A stretch of DNA of 22,027 bases, from assembly GCA_910579115.1 (NCBI GenBank), contig CAJTSO010000009.1:1-22027 (forward strand), written 5' to 3'. The DNA comes from an uncultured Selenomonadaceae bacterium. Its GTDB lineage: Bacteria; Bacillota; Negativicutes; Selenomonadales; Selenomonadaceae. The position numbers were made by a program, and so were the translations under genes. The notes beneath the pieces were generated by a model, which did no database searches, had not been told where the DNA came from, and saw nothing but the letters and a program-made list of their open reading frames with translations. This document shows, piece by piece, positions 8,001-13,865 of this stretch (within the stretch, counting starts at the first letter, position 1; each line of letters starts with the position of its first letter).

Positions 8001-8099
8001 GCAGTCCTCGGGGGAAATGTAAGTATAGCCCATGGACCGCAGCAGGTCAATAGCTGGCTGCTGACTGATATTCTTTTCCAGGTACAGGGACTTGTCCAT
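5010..8099 (-). CDS. hsdR: Type I restriction enzyme, endonuclease/translocase subunit R
   Basis: 1029 aa, full length for an EcoR124-type HsdR. An N-terminal PD-(D/E)xK nuclease carries PDIVLFINGIPFAVIECK, with D152, E166 and K168 as catalytic residues. A superfamily 2 translocase follows: Walker A TQGSGKS at 310-316, Walker B DESH at 409-412, motif III GFTGTP at 434-439, and later LLTGFDAP and AIARTNR helicase motifs. The C-terminal helical region would dock on the M2S methylase. The protein pulls DNA past the enzyme and cuts distantly when the target is unmethylated. ATG 8099 has AAAGGAG seven bases upstream. The gene follows the 54-aa gene at 8164-8328 and precedes the metallopeptidase. 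All motifs look intact, so the subunit is probably functional. Confidence 0.96.
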   Translation of the reverse strand: MDKSLYLEKNISQQPAIDLLRSMGYTYISPEDCEAQRGSRYNVLLKDILRGQLRRLNRYAFAGAENEFSAANIERAMEDLEEPITDGLVRASEKVYDGLLLGKSYPEIVGEGKTLSFNLNYIDWERPENNLFHVTEEFAVDSRDKLHNARPDIVLFINGIPFAVIECKAPQVSVEQAVSQMCRNQQSEYIPQLFKFAQIVLATNKNAVKYATTRTPKKFWNVWKEQDEAFLQAALDQYVAGRVPTEQDWSLISLFSKKRALELIRYFVLFDANVKKICRYQQYFAVREIIKTIRQSDEKGNRQSGVIWHTQGSGKSLTMVMLAKYILLEMSDCNPKVVIVTDRKELDRQIAATFAHTRLNPARASSGRNLVELLNSGKADVITTIINKFNTAEKMEHKNLSRDVFLLVDESHRSNYGLLATKMRTVFPNACYIGFTGTPLMKKEKNTMAKFGGLIHKYTIRDGVEDGAIVPLIYEGRFVEQRVDEENIDLWFQQTTRRLTELQREDLSRKWSSIRRLTSTDARIKRIALDINQHFVEGYQNTGFKAMLATNYKRDAVRYLECFEQFGDLDCAVVISPPDLREGVEDMDEGADGKVLAYWKKMMTRYGDADAYEEAMKNQFCAGDIDILIVCSKLLTGFDAPICQVLYIDKELKEHGLLQAIARTNRLHEGKDYGLIVDYRGLIENLDTAMDLYSGAGLENFDGGDLKGVAVDVMSSVAGLREAYTRLTELFEILKNSHDTEEVESFLADKEKRENFYNFLCAFGRALNLVLNAEQAYGSIPKDELKRYRDTFIFFSKARRSVKIRYCDAIDNREYEPLMQNLLDTHLSVAGLKQITSPIDILNKDDFEQELEKLGSLRAKADAIASKLTRSISEKFQENPAYYDSFSKRIKEALDQYREKVISEAEYLAKLRAIMEDYHAGRSTVTYPESIRNNVHAQAFYGVLSAVLDAEQEAAVSPDFAAEMAEEITKIVARHSQVDWTNNKTIHDRISQDIDDLFYEYETERGLKLSFDTIDKIIENVKTVALRRF

Positions 8100-8163
8100 G
8101 GTTTGCTCCTTTCAGGAAACTTCAATAAAAACAGAAATAGTGTGGAAGGAATCCCATCTCGCT

Positions 8164-8328
8164 TTACCCCCAAAGGCTGGATGCAATTGCAAGTTGAAAA
8201 AGTTCTTCCAAAGTACCGCACGCATCAATTGCCGTCTTTAACATATCTTTTTGCTGCTGCGTAAGCGGCCGATTGCCATTGTCCAAAGCCCATTTGCACA
8301 TTTCCTTAATTACCTTTTCTTCATCCAT
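8164..8328 (-). CDS. 54-aa protein between hsdS and hsdR, unknown function
   Basis: This gene starts at ATG 8328 inside the last 19 bases of hsdS, in another frame, with GAGGG seven bases upstream, and stops at TAA 8164. The product begins MDEEKVIKEMCKWALDNGNR and ends QLAIASSLWG. It is predicted mostly helical and slightly acidic, with a PLTQQQ segment starting a second helix. The good ribosome site, the overlap with hsdS and the 64-base gap to hsdR argue for a real, translationally coupled gene. No family is recognised. Possible roles, by position only, are a linker or regulator of R-subunit assembly. Confidence 0.7.
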   Translation of the reverse strand: MDEEKVIKEMCKWALDNGNRPLTQQQKDMLKTAIDACGTLEELFQLAIASSLWG

Positions 8329-9599
8329 GTATTCACCCTCACAATTCCCGTCAGCAAAAGCTGCATCAGGGCTTTTTTCTTTTGCTTTTCCTGCTCGATA
8401 GATTGCCGGAGCAAGTCAATTTCACAGTCAGCAGTGGAGAGGACTTCGGCGATAGCAGCTTGCTCCTCATTTGGTGGTAGGTTAATAGGCATGGCAAAGA
8501 AGTCTTCGTCTGAGATGCTTATTCTATCATGCCTTGCTCCATAATTTGCAACACCTTTTACATATTTATGCCAACACGATGACTGAAAATAATATTTCAT
8601 ATAATCTTGGTTGATGTCCGAGAACAAAATGATAAATACCGTATAAAGTGGTGACATGATACCTATTTCGCCGGTGTCATTTACATTTATTGGCCCACAT
8701 GGGGCTGTAACTGAAATTCGAGGGTTGTAAACAAATGCTCCTGGCACAACAATGTAGTACCTGTCAATCCGTTCCCCGTTTGCAATCTCCTTATCAAATT
8801 CTTGGTCTTGTAATATGATTCCATGTTGAGCACTGTTAGAAAAAACAAGGCTATATTGGAAACAAAGGTTTTTCTTTTTCTGTTTTTCCGATATATGCTT
8901 CAATGGTTTTATTTCCCATTCTTCATTAAATCCCGGCAGTCGCTTCTTCCCTGTCAAAAGTTGTTGCATGAGATATTTTTTCTGCCGCTGTTTTTCGGCG
9001 AGAAGATTTCCTTTCAACTCAATCACCCTGTCCTGAGTCGTCAGGATAGTAGCGATCTTAGCACGTTCGGTTAGCGGGGGTAAGGGCAATGCAAAATCCA
9101 AAAATTGAGAAAAATGGACACGCTGTTTCTCGACCAATGACCCCGTGGAGATCCTATTGTAATAAGTAACCATCATACCGCAAGTTAGGAAGCTGTCCAT
9201 AAACGGCAAATCGCTTTTGTGTACCGTCGTAAAAATATCGTAGTACCCTGATACTACCACTGATATATTACCTTTGTGCCTGGCAACTGCGCCAAAGCGA
9301 AGGTTCATTGGATTATAAGCATAATCATTTGGCTTGACGATTTTATAAGAATCCTCTTTTTTTACAAGATGGCTTCTTTCATATCGTTTTGTTTTCGGGG
9401 TAATTCCGTCTTCTATCGTAAGACTATATAGAGGGTACTTTTCCAGGTCGTCTGTATAATCGCTAGTACTGGTAAACAGCGTGGAAAACGCAATATTTTC
9501 CCACTCGTCTGGAACGATGCCCAGCTTTCCTTTTTTATACCCCTCCGGTACTTCGCCCCTATGAATCTGTTCAATTCGGGTTTTAATTTCCGGTGTCAT
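8310..9599 (-). CDS. hsdS: Type I restriction-modification specificity subunit S, two TRDs
   Basis: 429 aa. TRD1 spans about residues 25-170. The central conserved helix is 172-223 (LPPLTERAKIATIL to KKYLMQQLLTGKKRLPGF). TRD2 spans about 225-370, and the distal conserved helix is 373-421 (LPPNEEQAAIAEVL to KKALMQLLLTGIVRV). The two helices are clearly repeats of each other, as expected for S, and fix the spacing of the two half-sites. TRD2 DNA is visibly more A/T-rich than hsdM and hsdR, consistent with TRD exchange. The start ATG overlaps the stop of the DUF4145 gene (ATGA). The recognition sequence cannot be read from the protein. The 3' end overlaps the 54-aa gene. Confidence 0.94.
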   Translation of the reverse strand: MTPEIKTRIEQIHRGEVPEGYKKGKLGIVPDEWENIAFSTLFTSTSDYTDDLEKYPLYSLTIEDGITPKTKRYERSHLVKKEDSYKIVKPNDYAYNPMNLRFGAVARHKGNISVVVSGYYDIFTTVHKSDLPFMDSFLTCGMMVTYYNRISTGSLVEKQRVHFSQFLDFALPLPPLTERAKIATILTTQDRVIELKGNLLAEKQRQKKYLMQQLLTGKKRLPGFNEEWEIKPLKHISEKQKKKNLCFQYSLVFSNSAQHGIILQDQEFDKEIANGERIDRYYIVVPGAFVYNPRISVTAPCGPINVNDTGEIGIMSPLYTVFIILFSDINQDYMKYYFQSSCWHKYVKGVANYGARHDRISISDEDFFAMPINLPPNEEQAAIAEVLSTADCEIDLLRQSIEQEKQKKKALMQLLLTGIVRVNTWMKKR

Positions 9600-10282
9600 A
9601 CCGTTTTCCTCGCGGCCTCTTTCTCATCCGCAATCCCCACAATATCAGATAAAAGCGCTTCCTCGTCATGCCGCGCGATGTACCACTTTTCAAACAGCAG
9701 TTCAATCAACTGTAACAATTTCTTTGCTTCGTTCGGTTCGATATCAATAATCAGGTTCACATCTTTCTCCATGTGAGCGCCGATATTTCCGATTTTACGC
9801 AGGGCGTCAAGGGCCTCCCACTGTGTAGGGGTGACTTTTTCCTTCAATGCTGTAATCTCAGCATTCAAATTCTTCCCGTGGATTTTCCAATAATCGTGAA
9901 TCATCCCTTGCAGACAGCGGCGCAAAAGGGTTGCCGCCGCTTTTGGGCTGGCTTCAAGAATCATATTGGCTTCTTCATAATCCTGGCGGATCTGTTCTGG
10001 AATATACTCAGGGTAGTGCCGCATTGTCACTTGTGGAACGAGATCAATCTGCTTACCAGTTGTTCGGTTAATAGCTGCCACTGAAATTTTCTGGCAAGAG
10101 CTATTGCTACACTTAAATGTGTAGATTGCAAAGCTGCTTTCTTGATACGCTCCAGGGATTGCCTGTGAAACCCAGCCAGCATAAATTCCATTGTGTACAA
10201 TATTGTGGGTAGAACAATATGCTTGGGCGTGTCCACAAAAGGGGCAAATATAAGTCCCATTCTCAAAATCAATTTCAATCAT
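9596..10282 (-). CDS. Zinc-ribbon DUF4145 domain protein
   Basis: 228 aa from ATG 10282, which has GGAG seven bases upstream; the ATG at 10288 is one base from that site and is unlikely. The N-terminus carries CPFC (13-16) and later C58 and C63, a probable zinc ribbon. The C-terminal half has the DUF4145 pattern of helices: ASPKAAATLLRRCLQGMIHDYW, then DALRKIGNIGAHMEKDV, then LLQLIELLFEKWY. DUF4145 proteins are often found with restriction and other defence genes, and their biochemistry is poorly known. The gene is sandwiched between rhuM and hsdS, overlapping hsdS by four bases, so it is made together with the enzyme. It could be a nucleic-acid-binding accessory or an effector. Confidence 0.8.
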   Translation of the reverse strand: MIEIDFENGTYICPFCGHAQAYCSTHNIVHNGIYAGWVSQAIPGAYQESSFAIYTFKCSNSSCQKISVAAINRTTGKQIDLVPQVTMRHYPEYIPEQIRQDYEEANMILEASPKAAATLLRRCLQGMIHDYWKIHGKNLNAEITALKEKVTPTQWEALDALRKIGNIGAHMEKDVNLIIDIEPNEAKKLLQLIELLFEKWYIARHDEEALLSDIVGIADEKEAARKTV

Positions 10283-10295
10283 TGTCATTCTCCTT

Positions 10296-11312
10296 TCATC
10301 GCTTCAGCCTCTTTACATCCGCCGTCAGCTCGTCCACGACATCTGCCTCTGCCGCTTCCAGCGCCCGGCGGTGGGCGTTATACTGCTCATACTGTTCCAG
10401 GGCCAGCTTTTCCGCCACCTCCCGCTTGACCGTCCCGAAATCCGTCAAAACCTCCCGGCCGTTGAAGCGCAGAAACTCGCCCAGCTTGTTTTCCCAGTCC
10501 GCCATATGCACGGGGCGGTGACCCTTGGCCTGCAGCTCCGCATAGTCCAGGTACATATTCACAATCAGATTCAGCGTGCTGATTTCCTCGCGGGTCATGT
10601 AGTTCTTCGCCACCGTCACATCGCACCGGCGCACCTTGGCTCCCTTAAAGGCGGTGAGCCCCATATTGTCCCTGGCGGCATCGGCCCGGGCAGCAATTAT
10701 CTCCGGCGCAGTGTGGCCCGTGGCGGCATATTCCAGCTTGTTCTGTACAGACTTGAAAAAATTCCGGGCAATCAGGCTCTTGCTGTCATAGTCTACCGAA
10801 AGGGCGAAGATCTCCTTGACCTTCTGATAGACCCGCTTCTCACTGGCCCGGATATCCCGAATGCGTTCCAGCAACTCGTCGAAGTAATCTGCGCCAAATT
10901 CTTTTGGCTCCCGCAGCCGCTCGTCATTGAGGGCGAAGCCTTTTTTCATGTATTCAGTCAGCACCCCGCTGGCCCAGCGGCGGAAATGTATTCCTACGCC
11001 GCTGCGCACCCGGTAGCCCACGGCTAAAATCATATCCAGATTATAGTGCTTAAGTTCGCGTTCGATTTGCCGTAGACCCTCTTGGCGAACTATCCGGAAA
11101 TTCCGGATAGTTGCCACTTCGTCCAATTCACCATCATTCAAAATATTTCCAATGTGCTCATTGATTGTACGGACATCCACCTGATACAGCTCGGACAGAG
11201 ACCGCTGGGTCATCCAGATTGTATCTTCCTCAAAGTAGACATCGATCCTGGTATCGCCTTTTTCATTCTGGTAAATCAAAATTTTTCCGGTGTTTGCCAA
11301 ATCTCCACTCAT
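10296..11312 (-). CDS. RhuM family protein (virulence RhuM / Bro-N-like)
   Basis: 338 aa. Residues 10-125 match the RhuM domain pattern: ILIYQNEKGDTRIDVYFEE, then TIWMTQRSLSELYQVDVRT, NDGELDEVATIRNFRIVRQE, HYNLDMILAVGYRVRS and FRRWASGVLTEYMKKGFALN. The TQRSLSELYQVDVRTINEHI stretch looks like a helix-turn-helix. The C-terminal 200 residues are helical and charged, ending in a coiled-coil-like A/E/K segment. Homologous N-terminal domains also occur fused to Fic-type proteins; no HPFxxGNG Fic motif is seen here. RhuM was named from Salmonella SPI-3, and its molecular role is unknown. Its ATG overlaps the hsdM stop (ATGA) with GAGGAG upstream, so its synthesis is tied to HsdM. Confidence 0.9.
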   Translation of the reverse strand: MSGDLANTGKILIYQNEKGDTRIDVYFEEDTIWMTQRSLSELYQVDVRTINEHIGNILNDGELDEVATIRNFRIVRQEGLRQIERELKHYNLDMILAVGYRVRSGVGIHFRRWASGVLTEYMKKGFALNDERLREPKEFGADYFDELLERIRDIRASEKRVYQKVKEIFALSVDYDSKSLIARNFFKSVQNKLEYAATGHTAPEIIAARADAARDNMGLTAFKGAKVRRCDVTVAKNYMTREEISTLNLIVNMYLDYAELQAKGHRPVHMADWENKLGEFLRFNGREVLTDFGTVKREVAEKLALEQYEQYNAHRRALEAAEADVVDELTADVKRLKR

Positions 11313-12838
11313 AGCCCCAACTCCTCAAGATACTTTTTCATCTGCACCTGTACCTGCGCCAACTCTGCTTCAATATCGGCAATGTTTTGCTTTACCTCGT
11401 CAATATCCACCAATTTCTCCTCCTCGAAGGTATCCACATACCGGGGGATATTCAGGTTAAAGTCGTTCTCCCTCATCTCATCAAAGGAGGCCGCACAGCT
11501 GTATTTATCCTCGTTTCGCCGGGTCTGATAGGTATCCACAATACGTTTAATGTCGCTGTCTCTCAGAAGGTTTTGGTTTTTGCCCTTTTCAAAGTTCCCC
11601 TCCCCGGAAGCGTCGATAAACAACACATCCCGACAGGGGCGGTTTTTCTTGAACACCAGGATACACGCGGGGATGCCGGTACCATAGAACAGGTTGGCGG
11701 GTAGGCCGATAACCGCATCCAGCAAATTCATTTCCACCAGCTGACGGCGGATTTTTCCCTCGCTAGCTCCCCGGAACAGCACACCGTGGGGCAGCACCAC
11801 CGCCATACGGCCATTATTTGCATCCAGGCTGGCGAGCATGTGCAGTACAAAAGCGTAGTCGCCTTTGGAAGCGGGCGGCACTCCCCAGTCAAAACGGTGA
11901 TAGGGGTCCAGCTCAGCGGCCATTTTCTTATTGCCTTTGCTGTCTGCCTCAGCCTCCGAGAGAAAACCGCTGGCCCATTTGTCCAGGCTGAAGGGAGGAT
12001 TCGCCACCACTACCTGAAATTTCATCAGGTCATCATTTTCGATATTTTGCGGGTTGGCAAGGGTATCCCCCTGCCAGATGTGGGCGCTGTCCACACCGTG
12101 CAGAAACATATTCATATTGCACAGGGCCCAAGTCTGTTGGTTTTTTTCCTGGCCGTAGATTGCCGCTTTTCCGCCGGGGACTTTCTTATAGGCCTTCAGC
12201 AATAAGCCGCCGCTGCCACAGGTGGGGTCGTAGATGCGGTCGTTTTCTCTGGGTGCTATCAGCAGGGCCACCAGTTCGGAGACCTGGCTGGGGGTGAAGA
12301 ACTCGCCGCCCTTCTTCCCAGCGTCTGAGGCGAACATAGCGATCATGTATTCGTAAGCGTCGCCGATGATATCGGCAGAACCAAGCTGACTGGGACGCAG
12401 GTCAAGACCATGGAAGTCTTCCAGCAGGTTCCGCAGAGTTGCGTTTTTTTCTTTTGGTTCGCCAAAATCCACCTGAGAGTTAAAGTCAATGGCCCGGAAC
12501 ACATTGCGCAGTTTCCCGCTATTTTGTTCCTCGATACGGTTTAATGCCACATTGATTTTCTGGCCGATTTCCGCATCGTTCCGGTTGTCGTACAGATAGT
12601 CAAAGGTGGATTGCTCATCCATTGCAAATGGTTCCCGGTCCAGGGCCCGCTTAACCCGGCGCGTATCGCCGCCGTACCGCTTGACATACTCTTCGCGCCT
12701 CTCCCGGTAAACGTCGCTGAGGTATTTCACAAACAGCATCGAAAGGATATAGTCCTTATAGCGAGAGCTGTCGATCTTGCCCCGAAAACTGTCGCAGGCT
12801 TTCCAAAGAACCTGCTCGATCTCATTTCTAGTTGCCAT
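11309..12838 (-). CDS. hsdM: Type I restriction-modification DNA methyltransferase subunit M
   Basis: 509 aa, close to the EcoR124-type HsdM length. It is an adenine N6-methyltransferase: an N-terminal helical HsdM_N domain (residues 5-140), then GGEFFTPSQV (177-186), SAM-binding motif I DPTCGSGG (204-211) and catalytic motif IV NPPF (280-283). The C-terminal helices (EEEKLVDIDEVKQNIADIEA onward) should pack on the S subunit. ATG 12838 is preceded by GAGGAG at seven bases. It lies 11 bases after the half-S gene and overlaps rhuM by four. The EFFTP-type motif and lengths fit a type IC-like family, at moderate confidence. Confidence 0.96.
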   Translation of the reverse strand: MATRNEIEQVLWKACDSFRGKIDSSRYKDYILSMLFVKYLSDVYRERREEYVKRYGGDTRRVKRALDREPFAMDEQSTFDYLYDNRNDAEIGQKINVALNRIEEQNSGKLRNVFRAIDFNSQVDFGEPKEKNATLRNLLEDFHGLDLRPSQLGSADIIGDAYEYMIAMFASDAGKKGGEFFTPSQVSELVALLIAPRENDRIYDPTCGSGGLLLKAYKKVPGGKAAIYGQEKNQQTWALCNMNMFLHGVDSAHIWQGDTLANPQNIENDDLMKFQVVVANPPFSLDKWASGFLSEAEADSKGNKKMAAELDPYHRFDWGVPPASKGDYAFVLHMLASLDANNGRMAVVLPHGVLFRGASEGKIRRQLVEMNLLDAVIGLPANLFYGTGIPACILVFKKNRPCRDVLFIDASGEGNFEKGKNQNLLRDSDIKRIVDTYQTRRNEDKYSCAASFDEMRENDFNLNIPRYVDTFEEEKLVDIDEVKQNIADIEAELAQVQVQMKKYLEELGL

Positions 12839-12849
12839 GTCTTATCTCC

Positions 12850-13419
12850 TCATATTTTTTGCGTACGGTTTATCACGGCAGTGTAATATTTTTCTTTTTC
12901 AGCGGCCAGCTTCTTTAACAGCCGGGTTTCTTCCTTCGCCAGCCGGTTTAACTTTGCAATTTTTTCCTGCTCCCCCAAGGTAATGGCGCCTATGTCCAAT
13001 TCGGTAAAACTTGTGGCCCTCACTGCGCTAAGCATATTGCTGGAACTGCTTTCGTAGAGTTTTTTCCTGATATCCGGCGTACCCAAAAGCCAGAGCAAAT
13101 ATTCGGGCAATAGCTTGTCCTGATTTGCGCGAATGATGGCAAAATTGGAGGAAATCACTATTCCCACCGTGCTTGGATTGATGAGAATTGCGGTATAAGG
13201 CAGGCTGAGCCGGACGATAATATCGTTTTCCTGCGTCAAGTATTCCGGGCGGAGCGGCTCGGTCGCGTAAAACACGTCCAGACTGTCCGGCAGGATATAG
13301 CCGTCCGGGTGAATCGCCCGCAGGCTCAGTAACTGGTAGCAATATGACGATACCTCCCGAGAGAGCTTTCTTGCTAAGACTAATCCGCTTCGGATGGCGG
13401 CAACAGCGCCAAGATTCAT
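12850..13419 (-). CDS. Half-size HsdS-like protein (single TRD plus coiled coil)
   Basis: 189 aa. Residues 1-145 look like one target-recognition domain: LGAVAAIRSGLVLARK, YLTQENDIIVRLS, SSNFAIIR, LLPEYLLWLLGTPDIRKKL and SFTELDIGAITL. A single long helix (149-185, EQEKIAKLNRLAKEETRLLKKLAAEKEKYY) follows. This is the layout of one half of an S subunit. Half-S proteins can dimerise to replace a full S, which would give a symmetric specificity. Here a complete HsdS is also encoded 3 kb downstream. It is the first gene of the operon, and its start codon lies next to a run of eight G residues. It is intact, not an obvious fragment, since family members of this size exist. Confidence 0.82.
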   Translation of the reverse strand: MNLGAVAAIRSGLVLARKLSREVSSYCYQLLSLRAIHPDGYILPDSLDVFYATEPLRPEYLTQENDIIVRLSLPYTAILINPSTVGIVISSNFAIIRANQDKLLPEYLLWLLGTPDIRKKLYESSSSNMLSAVRATSFTELDIGAITLGEQEKIAKLNRLAKEETRLLKKLAAEKEKYYTAVINRTQKI

Positions 13420-13427
13420 GGTCTACC

Positions 13428-13453
13428 CCCCCCATTTATCAGATCAGATAAAT
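13428..13453 (-). promoter_or_regulatory. Palindrome and poly-G tract in hsd operon leader
   Basis: ATTTATC (13434-13440) pairs with GATAAAT (13447-13453) around AGATCA. On the coding (minus) strand it is followed at once by eight G residues and TAGACC before the ATG. The G-run occupies the ribosome-binding position. The palindrome could be an operator or an RNA hairpin that masks that site. Confidence 0.5.
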
Positions 13454-13496
13454 ACGATAATATACTAAAACTCCCCAGCTATCGCTATTATCGTTC

Positions 13497-13525
13497 ATTA
13501 TACCCAGTTCCTGATTTATTGTCAA
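13497..13525 (-). promoter_or_regulatory. Perfect-consensus promoter of the restriction-modification operon
   Basis: On the minus strand TTGACA (13525-13520), 17 nt, TATAAT (13502-13497). It is a full match to the housekeeping consensus, about 78 nt upstream of the half-S start. It is the only strong promoter I see for the eight genes. Confidence 0.85.
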
Positions 13526-13743
13526 TTAGTCATGGCAAAAAAATAACATTTCTATCAGCCGGTTGAACCCTCAACCCCATAGGACATTTTTGCGAAAATT
13601 ACCCTAAGATGGATCAGGTATTGCCCATTCCCTGTGTTCAACCGGTCTGTTTAGTCGCTACCGCTGTTCCTGTGCAGGGCAGTCCCTTGGCTGGGTTGGC
13701 AAATCCTGAAAATTGCTTTTGACCGCTTGTTCCATTGCTGTCC
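13526..13743. other. Gene-free right arm of the island
   Basis: No convincing gene. Noted structures are GGTTGA-ACCC-TCAACC at 13561-13576 and a separated 9-bp inverted repeat (CCGGTTGAA 13559-13567 with TTCAACCGG 13637-13645). The latter could be recombinase arm or regulatory sites. A 37-codon frame at 13609-13722 (+) lacks a ribosome site. Confidence 0.4.
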
Positions 13744-13780
13744 GAAAAGTTAAGAGCATCCAGCAATCGCCGGATGCTCT
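13744..13780. repeat. 37-bp direct repeat, right copy
   Basis: Identical to 4094-4130, including the terminator hairpin (13753-13761 with 13772-13780), and followed by TTTTT. It has no tRNA beside it, as expected for a duplicated insertion target (candidate attR). Confidence 0.9.
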
Positions 13781-13800
13781 TTTTTCGTCAGACAGCCCCG

Positions 13801-13845
13801 AAAATGATAAATCCGCCGCCGGAAAAGCGGCGGATTTATCATTTT
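13801..13845 (-). terminator. Terminator of the DUF1846 gene
   Basis: A perfect 19-bp stem (13801-13819 with 13827-13845) with a 7-nt loop. It has a GC-rich core (CCGCCGC) and ends in AAAA/TTTT, so it can act in both directions. It starts 20 nt beyond the DUF1846 stop. Confidence 0.88.
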
Positions 13846-13865
13846 CCTATGGGGCGCAACGGTAT

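Larger units (their letters stand above)
4094..13780. mobile_element. Type I restriction-modification island at tRNA-Pro, flanked by direct repeats
   Basis: The 37-bp repeats bracket one leftward operon of eight genes and a 300-nt promoter region. Removing the interval plus one repeat copy would restore tRNA-Pro, its terminator, a second terminator and the convergent DUF1846 gene. This is what an insertion into the tRNA 3' flank predicts. No integrase or transposase is found inside, so mobilisation would have to be in trans or the integrase has been lost. Homologous exchange between terminator copies is an alternative explanation. Confidence 0.55.

Noticed and set aside
13609..13722. A 37-codon plus-strand frame in the island's right arm
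   Set aside because: It has no ribosome binding site and no recognisable protein pattern.
4094..13780. The island as an integrative conjugative element or prophage
   Set aside because: No integrase, relaxase, secretion, replication or phage structural genes occur between the repeats.
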